Source: Acanthaster planci
Lineage: Eukaryota; Echinodermata; Asteroidea; Valvatida; Acanthasteridae
Assembly: GCF_001949145.1 (NCBI RefSeq)
Contig: NW_019091491.1
Coordinates: forward strand, 320,833 to 349,417
Length of the DNA stretch: 28,585 nt
Reading direction: 5' to 3'
This document shows positions 26,701 through 28,585 of this stretch, piece after piece (the stretch's first letter is position 1; the number at the start of each line of letters is the position of its first letter). A program made the translations under genes and the position numbers. The notes beneath the pieces are model-generated. The model did no database searches and was not told the origin of the DNA. It saw only the letters and a program-made list of their open reading frames with translations.

Positions 26701-28504
26701 AGATGAGACAGGGACATGAAAAAAACAGACCCCTAATTTCTGGAAGTACCCAGATATCATGTAGATGTGCAACATGTTCATTTGTTTTTTGGTTTTACTG
26801 AAGAGCATATAAAGATTTCTGTCATGAAAGAGTTGCTGTGAACAAGGCTCTTGTCTACACCTCACAAGTCTGGTTGCTAGGACTCTGTTGGGTTGGGACA
26901 CATTTGATAAGGCCTTGTCACATCCAGGGTTAAACCCTGACTGATATTACTATGACTTTACGCCAAGCATGTTAATTTCATACTAGGTTTCATCCTTGTA
27001 GTAATGTATATTATTTACACTGTATTCTCAGTGTGGTGCAACAGACAAACACATGGGTGTATTTGCGGTGCAACTGGGGACCCCCTATTGTTCCTCTTTT
27101 GTTTGTAACTTTTTCAGAAGACCACCCAGATGTTTTGTACACAGTTGTCAATCGGGGACCCTCTGTCAATCGGGGACCTTATTGTCCTCTATTGTTCAGG
27201 GTCCCCAATTGAATGCAAAAACAAACTCACACACACACAAAATCACAAGCTTGGTCAGATGGGATCCCAACCCATGAATTCCAGAGTGAGTGGTTGGCTT
27301 GAATCCAATGCAGCAGAAAGTAAGAATCCCACATAGAAAAAAAGTGTAACCAATATAATTTGATGTACCAGTAAAGCATAGAATATACCCTGCAAGTGCA
27401 GGATTTGGGAAACACAGCTCCTCAGAGAACAAATAAAATGAGGGTGAATTCAATTCCCCCATTAGGGTTAATGGAAGTTTTTTGTCACAACACAAACTCA
27501 ACAGAATAAGGAGATGTAAATAAACCAACCATCATGACGTCCTTCTTGTCCTTCCGACGAGCCCATATGAAGATAAATAAGAACAGTGTATAGACCACAC
27601 AGCAAGTTATGATGATAGTGACGTGATCCCCTGGGTTAAAATCGGTAAAGGCCAAATCAAAGTCCAAGGGAACAGGTTTGACGATCCATGTTGTTGTGAA
27701 GGGAGTCAGATGGCTAGTCTGACAAATTGGAAGGTTGGTCTTTTCATCCAAGATCACCTAAAGAAACAAAGATGAACCAAAAGATGAATAAAGTAACATA
27801 AAGTTTCTACAAGAAGGTTAACTTGGGTTAATTACGTATAGAAAAATTCTACACAGTTCACATGCAGAGCTGTACACCTGAGCAGGCTTATAAGTTTTTT
27901 CTGTTTTATTCCGAAGTCTGTGATCAGGGTGAGACAGCAAATCATTAAAGATTTGCCTTCTGGGATTGAGTTTTTAGAATTGTCAAACCGTGGAAAAAAA
28001 TCTGAACAATTATTATTTACAGGTATTTCAGACATCCTAGAAAAAAAACTTGTCAGTAACTCCTGAATTAAGAGCATTTTTTAAATGAGTGGATTTGGCT
28101 TAAACTTCGATTTCGCTGGTTTTAGTCAGAGCTAGAACATGTAGTTTTGAATGCTTCTTCAAAATGGCTGGAACCAGCGAAACCAAAGTCTAAGCCAAAT
28201 CCACTCGTTTTTGAAACGCTTGTAGTGTCTACATAATAGCGAAAAATGGCCTTCGACAAGTAAAGACACTAGTCTAATACCTGGACTCCATCTGTATTCC
28301 ATTGATTTGTCTTGATTTGATAGAAGCTGCACTGAGCTTGCAGGATCCTCAAGGAGTAGTTCAAAGTAAAGTTTTCTTTTGGTGTTCCGTCTTCTGCCAA
28401 CTCAGCAAGACGGAAAAAATATTTCCCTAGATTGCCTTTGTGATGTTTTGGTCCAAACATGATGGTATGGGAAACTGGCTTGGTGGGCATGGTATCTGGA
28501 TCAC
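16384..28504 (-). CDS. PKD1L2-like: Polycystin-1-like receptor-channel (PKD1L2-type), 3' part of gene, 12 exons
   Basis: Spliced model of about 1,190 residues, partial at the 5' end because the first visible exon begins at an acceptor. Domain order is GAIN end, GPS (HL/T), TM1, PLAT, TM2-TM6, TOP/polycystin domain, then six channel helices with a pore loop: the 11-TM layout known for the PKD1 family. Family members are plasma-membrane or ciliary proteins that are cut at the GPS and pair with PKD2-type subunits; that role is inferred here. Exons (high to low coordinate): 28281-28504, 27530-27757, 26089-26190, 25543-25658, 24233-24398, 23311-23589, 21774-21969, 21262-21564, 20335-20464, 19414-19661, 18794-18968, 16384-17798. 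Junction phases match throughout except between 21774 and 21564. The family is certain. The subfamily (PKD1L2 versus PKD1L1, PKD1L3 or PKDREJ) needs the missing N-terminal half. Confidence 0.93.
16819..16827 (-). other. Pore-loop filter codons (Leu-Gly-Lys)
   Basis: The minus strand reads CTGGGCAAG between S5 and S6, in the context TAVLGKFRFGEL. PKD2-type channels carry LGD at this point, where the Asp coordinates cations. Lys here would oppose cation entry, so this subunit probably does not line a conducting pore by itself, in line with PKD1 proteins that lack a standard filter. Confidence 0.8.
18006..18187. mobile_element. MITE-like element with terminal inverted repeats
   Basis: The left end CTAAAGGCTGGTTCATACTT is mirrored at the right end, which on the minus strand reads CTTAAGGCCAGTTCATACTT. 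Similarity continues inward with GCAAATTTG and GACGTC/GATGTC words on both arms. It is 182 bp long with no coding capacity, typical of a MITE. A target-site duplication could not be fixed; a TAA/TTA-type site is possible. Confidence 0.75.
18444..18545 (+). mobile_element. Diverged fragment of the same SINE core
   Basis: TGCCTCTCTCCAC (18448-18460) is identical to 23978-23990 in the intact copy. It continues as GAGGAGGATACATGAGTACC, against CAGGAGTATAAATGGGTACC there. Orientation is the same. The tRNA-like head cannot be recognised, so only the core remains. Confidence 0.6.
18794..18968 (-). CDS. Exon K: TOP (polycystin) domain, first half
   Basis: 58 codons plus one base. The acceptor is CCCAACAG/GCA after a T-rich tract and the donor CAAG/GTAAGC. 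It contains FWKWVNTGLIPGM, WYNDQ, then NFLGDRYSKILGKVMFRQLRV. The F-W-x-W, the LGx(R/Y) run and the R-Q-L-R-V strand are conserved landmarks of the polycystin TOP domain. In the channel complex this domain forms the extracellular lid over the pore. Confidence 0.93.
18969..19413 (-). other. Intron between exons J and K
   Basis: A 445-bp intron with consensus GTAAGT donor and T-rich acceptor tract. No repeat or gene is recognised in it. Confidence 0.85.
19414..19661 (-). CDS. Exon J: TM6 and start of TOP domain
   Basis: Two bases of a split Gly codon plus 82 codons. The acceptor is TTCTAG and the donor is a consensus AAT/GTAAGT. It begins TTNIHPVAARAPPDPDIIE, then RIKRVKELKMYAIIREIL leads into TM6 (ILFSIIFVWILSVFSY). 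Next comes NQDPLAFRTKD, the family's signature entry into the extracellular TOP domain. NHT near the end is a potential N-glycosylation site. Confidence 0.93.
19662..20334 (-). other. Intron between exons I and J
   Basis: 673 bp of AT-rich sequence with a short AAAGT/AAGT run near 19897-19915. No other feature is seen. Confidence 0.8.
20335..20464 (-). CDS. Exon I: end of TM5 and acidic loop
   Basis: 43 codons plus one base; enters in phase 0 and leaves in phase 1. The acceptor is CGTCAG/GTG and the donor CTATG/GTTTGT. It continues TM5 with VILVSLFIALVFKTP. An acidic stretch of Asp and Glu (ADDDADLEEDEED) follows, then EEWLHTLY. The QP-hydrophobic-K-x-P arrangement across the junction is usual for the family, and an Asp/Glu-rich loop there is common. 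Confidence 0.9.
20636..20676. repeat. AAGCT/AGCTA short tandem repeat
   Basis: AAGCTAAGCTAAGCTGAG, then CTAAACTAAGCTAAGCTAAC: 5-bp units with one interruption. It lies just past the 3' end of the minus-strand SINE and may be that element's variable tail. Confidence 0.75.
20697..20897 (-). mobile_element. tRNA-derived SINE, minus strand
   Basis: Read on the minus strand, an A-box-like TGGCACCATGG (20880-20890) is followed 43 bases later by a B-box GTTTGAATCC (20838-20847), the spacing of a tRNA gene. The body has TGTGGATTGGGTTTTCAGTC, then GGGTTTTCCCTGG and TTTTCCTCCCACCTC, a repeat style common in marine invertebrate SINEs. It is a relic head, not a functional tRNA: I can fold no clean cloverleaf. 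Confidence 0.72.
21262..21564 (-). CDS. Exon H: TM4 and TM5 (5' border uncertain)
   Basis: The donor AAG/GTACAA is clear and in phase 0. The best acceptor has a fine polypyrimidine tract (TTCCTCTTCAG before GTGTCC), giving 101 codons. After a polar linker, the conserved LPWGCIYLAW opens TM4 (residues about 46-66). TM5 starts at SWIHSVIISFFCGIIL and runs on into exon I through TQPVK. In-frame alternatives that would match exon G's phase are acceptors at CCCAG/TC (start near 21617), CAGAG/AC, or CTTCAG/CC. A transcript is needed to choose. Confidence 0.85.
21565..21773 (-). other. Short intron between exons G and H (phase conflict)
   Basis: A 209-bp interval with a strong GTGAGA donor and a strong TTCCTCTTCAG acceptor. 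Joining these borders shifts the frame by one base, and an open frame on the H side runs right through the interval. An alternative border, a missed micro-exon or a sequence error are all possible. Confidence 0.6.
21774..21969 (-). CDS. Exon G: TM3 and basic cytoplasmic linker (3' border uncertain)
   Basis: The acceptor ATGCAG is clear and joins exon F in frame. TM3 is IAIGIESNLIVFPISLLMV, followed by CFKKSRVRRKRPSR, a strongly basic linker. The best donor is GGTTC/GTGAGA, giving 196 bp and leaving phase 1. The next exon's best acceptor needs phase 0. Weaker donors in phase 0 are ACG/GTTCGT (end 21778) and AAA/GTCTGT further upstream. The linker is not conserved in the family, so homology does not settle the border. 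Confidence 0.82.
22089..22168. repeat. Degenerate 20-bp tandem repeat, four copies
   Basis: Units starting TTGGGCGTTTGAAGTCTC, TTGGGTCAAGTCCTAAATCT, TTGGGTCAAGCTCTAAGTTT and CTGGGCTGAAGTTCTAAGGA follow one another at a 20-bp period. Related TCAAGT words continue to about 22228. It lies inside an intron and no function is suggested. Confidence 0.7.
22277..23045 (-). mobile_element. 5'-truncated LINE: reverse-transcriptase tail and 3' UTR
   Basis: On the minus strand an open frame ending at 22792 reads NLSTSRCRTKRYKVGTIPYL followed by THLINKD. This resembles the C-terminal tail that follows the RT domain in many non-LTR retrotransposons (pattern RCRTxRY..S.IP....LN). After its stop, about 500 bp of T-rich 3' UTR ends in a CAGCC-TTT-GGCTG hairpin and a TAAATAATAATAAT tail at about 22289-22301, both usual at LINE 3' ends. 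The 5' portion is missing, as expected for truncated insertion. The clade is not assigned. Confidence 0.55.
23311..23589 (-). CDS. Exon F: post-PLAT linker and TM2
   Basis: 93 codons, phase 0 at both ends. The acceptor is CTTTAG/GTT and the donor GAG/GTACAG. It begins VDRLLPVAGKEQ, the conserved linker after PLAT, continues with HLWVSIFTRPPGSRFTRMQR, and holds TM2 (about residues 53-74, MCCLMALWLEML). The exon ends with IGPFSLSPSE, the short extracellular loop before TM3 that is highly characteristic of the PKD1 family. Confidence 0.94.
23590..24232 (-). other. Intron between exons E and F, with SINE
   Basis: A 643-bp intron, of which roughly 250 bp is a plus-strand SINE (about 23896-24150). 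The remaining sequence is AT-rich and unremarkable. Confidence 0.8.
23896..24150 (+). mobile_element. tRNA-like SINE, plus strand
   Basis: The head carries an A-box-like TGGCCACGTGG (23902-23912) and a degenerate B-box-like CTTCCAATC (23926-23934). Spacing is shorter than in an intact tRNA, so the head is eroded. The body contains TGCCTCTCTCCACCCAGGAG, then TATAAATGGGTACC and GATTGGCATCTCATCCAGG, a conserved-core style known from SINEs of marine animals. A related fragment at 18444-18545 shows that this is a dispersed repeat. The exact SINE family is not determined. Confidence 0.7.
24233..24398 (-). CDS. Exon E: PLAT/LH2 domain, C-terminal part
   Basis: One base of a split codon plus 55 codons. 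The acceptor is TTCCAG and the donor CAG/GTAGGA. It encodes PLGPLNYMRIWHDNSGSG, then NWYLSYIAIRDLQT and FFLCNEWFSVVDGDGQ. These are the strongly conserved PLAT signatures RIWHDN (likely Ca2+/lipid-binding loop region), WYL...I.DLQT and the N-x-W strand. The PLAT domain sits on the cytoplasmic side of TM1 and binds lipid or partner proteins in family members. Confidence 0.95.
24399..25542 (-). other. Intron between exons D and E
   Basis: A 1,144-bp intron. About 350 bp of it (24650-25002) is a diverged inverted-repeat element. The remainder is AT-rich with nothing recognised. Confidence 0.8.
24650..25002. repeat. Large foldback element, arms about 120-135 bp
   Basis: The arm at about 24650-24771 begins TTGTAGTCGAGTAC. 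The arm at about 24867-25002, read on the other strand, begins TTGTAGTTGAGTAC. The two align along their length with substitutions and small gaps, sharing CTGCCAAATATT, then CATGGG and finally GACTTCAG at the inner ends. The central part (about 95 bp) repeats the GGGTACTTTCTGAGTACTTTT theme also found in the left arm (GAGTACTTTCGGAGTA). This is a non-autonomous DNA-transposon-like or foldback element that is old enough to have diverged. No target-site duplication was identified. Confidence 0.75.
25543..25658 (-). CDS. Exon D: PLAT/LH2 domain, middle part
   Basis: 116 bp, entering in phase 0 and leaving in phase 2. The acceptor is CACAG/GTG and the donor GCAAA/GTTAGA. It encodes VSFTLSGEDDET, then CLEDPERKILQRGSVDRFLL. 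This is the hallmark PLAT run with the acidic loop and the R-G-S-V-D-x-F motif. The split Lys codon (AA + A) is completed by exon E. Confidence 0.9.
25659..26088 (-). other. Intron between exons C and D
   Basis: 430 bp of AT-rich sequence with TACATGTA near 25908. Nothing else is recognised. Confidence 0.8.
26089..26190 (-). CDS. Exon C: linker after TM1 and start of PLAT domain
   Basis: 34 codons, phase 0 at both ends. The acceptor is ATCCAG and the donor AAG/GTATAT. The sequence LGVTPLPDNNPSHSYLYEMV continues with VVTGKRLNAGT, the linker and first PLAT strand that follow TM1 in polycystin-1 proteins. It is too short to stand out as an open reading frame and was found by reading the minus strand between exons B and D. 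Confidence 0.88.
26191..27529 (-). other. Intron between exons B and C
   Basis: A 1,339-bp AT-rich intron. It contains the CGGGGACC cluster at 27071-27211, a short CA run near 27229-27239 and a 15-bp odd palindrome CAGGGTT-A-AACCCTG at 26925-26939. No other feature is supportable. Confidence 0.75.
27071..27211. repeat. Clustered GGGGACC repeats with inverted ends
   Basis: CAACTGGGGACCC at 27071-27083 is reverse-complemented by GGGTCCCCAATTG at 27199-27211 (12 of 13). Between them GTCAATCGGGGACC occurs twice in tandem (27147-27160 and 27165-27178, 18-bp period). CTATTGTTC also occurs twice in direct order, near each end. It is a small structured element of unknown class, perhaps a MITE remnant. 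Confidence 0.65.
27530..27757 (-). CDS. Exon B: GPS cleavage site and TM1
   Basis: 76 codons, phase 0 at both ends. The start follows a T-rich tract and TTTAG. It completes the GPS with CQTSHLTPF; by family knowledge cleavage falls between L and T at residues 17/18. The usual second Cys of a CxCxHLT site is Thr here, as in vertebrate polycystin-1. A juxtamembrane stretch rich in Asp, Phe and Pro is followed by TM1 (about residues 45-64, TIIITCCVVYTLFLF) and a basic stop-transfer RRKDKKD. The donor is the non-consensus ATG/GTTGGT. It is chosen because it joins in frame to the conserved LGVTPL start of the next exon. Confidence 0.9.
27704..27712 (-). other. GPS autoproteolysis site codons (His-Leu-Thr)
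   Basis: The nine bases read CATCTGACT on the minus strand, that is H-L-T. In adhesion GPCRs and polycystin-1 the peptide bond between Leu and Thr is cut and the Thr becomes the new N-terminus. His and Thr are both present, so self-cleavage is plausible. This rests on family knowledge and is not shown here. Confidence 0.85.
27758..28280 (-). other. Intron between exons A and B, with foldback element
   Basis: A 523-bp intron with good GT and AG borders. Apart from the 34-bp-arm inverted repeat at 28087-28206 nothing recognisable is seen. Confidence 0.8.
28087..28206. repeat. Inverted repeat with 34-bp arms (MITE-like foldback)
   Basis: The left arm at 28087-28120 (starts GAGTGGATTTGGCTTA) and the right arm at 28173-28206 are reverse complements at 31 of 34 positions. 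The arms decay but stay similar for about 15 bases further outward. The loop of about 52 bp holds a second small hairpin, TTTTGAA/TTCAAAA. No target-site duplication is evident. The small size and terminal symmetry resemble a MITE or foldback element. If transcribed within the pre-mRNA it would fold into a strong hairpin. Confidence 0.8.
28281..28504 (-). CDS. Exon A: end of GAIN domain and first half of GPS motif
   Basis: The acceptor is TTCAG before GTGATCCAG and the donor is CAG/GTATTA. The exon begins with two bases of a split codon and ends in phase 0. About 74 residues are encoded. The C-terminal part reads CSFYQIK...QWNTDGVQ, the first half of a GPS: a Cys, a Trp, then the T-D-G-V turn typical of the family. 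The rest would be beta-strands of the GAIN-B subdomain. The earlier exons lie outside the window, and the bases from 28505 to the end are intron. Confidence 0.88.
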
Positions 28505-28585
28505 CTGAACATTGGAAAAAAGTCTTAAGAATCAGTTTAAACTCCTCTTAATCAGTACAAATCCACAACACAGGTCCTTCACAAC

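Overview
The window is eukaryotic genomic DNA. It has introns with GT/AG borders, a gene density of about one gene in 28 kb, SINE/LINE/MITE-type repeats and long AT-rich non-coding stretches. Frequent TACATGTA and TAGGCCTA words, together with an invertebrate-style polycystin gene, suggest a marine invertebrate. An echinoderm or another deuterostome is my best guess, but this is inferred from sequence texture and not proven.

Right part (about 16.2-28.5 kb, minus strand): the 3' half of one large gene of the polycystin-1 (PKD1/PKD1-like) family. Twelve coding exons can be traced, reading from high to low coordinates: the end of a GAIN domain, a GPS self-cleavage site (HL/T), transmembrane segment 1, a PLAT/LH2 domain spread over three exons, transmembrane segments 2-6, the extracellular TOP (polycystin) domain, and a six-helix cation-channel-like module ending at a TAA at 16384-16386. 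The 5' half, with any lectin, REJ or PKD repeats and the promoter, lies beyond position 28585. All exon junctions agree in reading frame except the seventh to eighth, where the strongest splice signals leave a one-base phase conflict. The pore-loop motif reads L-G-K, where polycystin-2 channels carry L-G-D.

The introns of this gene hold mobile DNA: a tRNA-like SINE with a diverged second copy, another tRNA-derived SINE in the opposite orientation with an AGCTA-type satellite tail, the 3' end of a LINE, a short element with terminal inverted repeats, a large foldback of about 350 bp, a 34-bp-arm foldback, a CGGGGACC cluster and a 20-bp degenerate tandem repeat.

Left part (1 to about 16.2 kb): no protein gene, tRNA or rRNA that I can support. 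It is AT-rich DNA interrupted by short GC- and CpG-richer islands (about 1.82-2.13, 3.88-3.99, 5.63-5.87, 8.64-9.06, 9.88-10.3, 10.82-10.99 and 13.62-13.74 kb). One island lies next to clustered homeodomain/POU-like motifs and an E-box, which is what distal enhancers of a gene desert would look like. No bacterial, viral or CRISPR-like system is visible.
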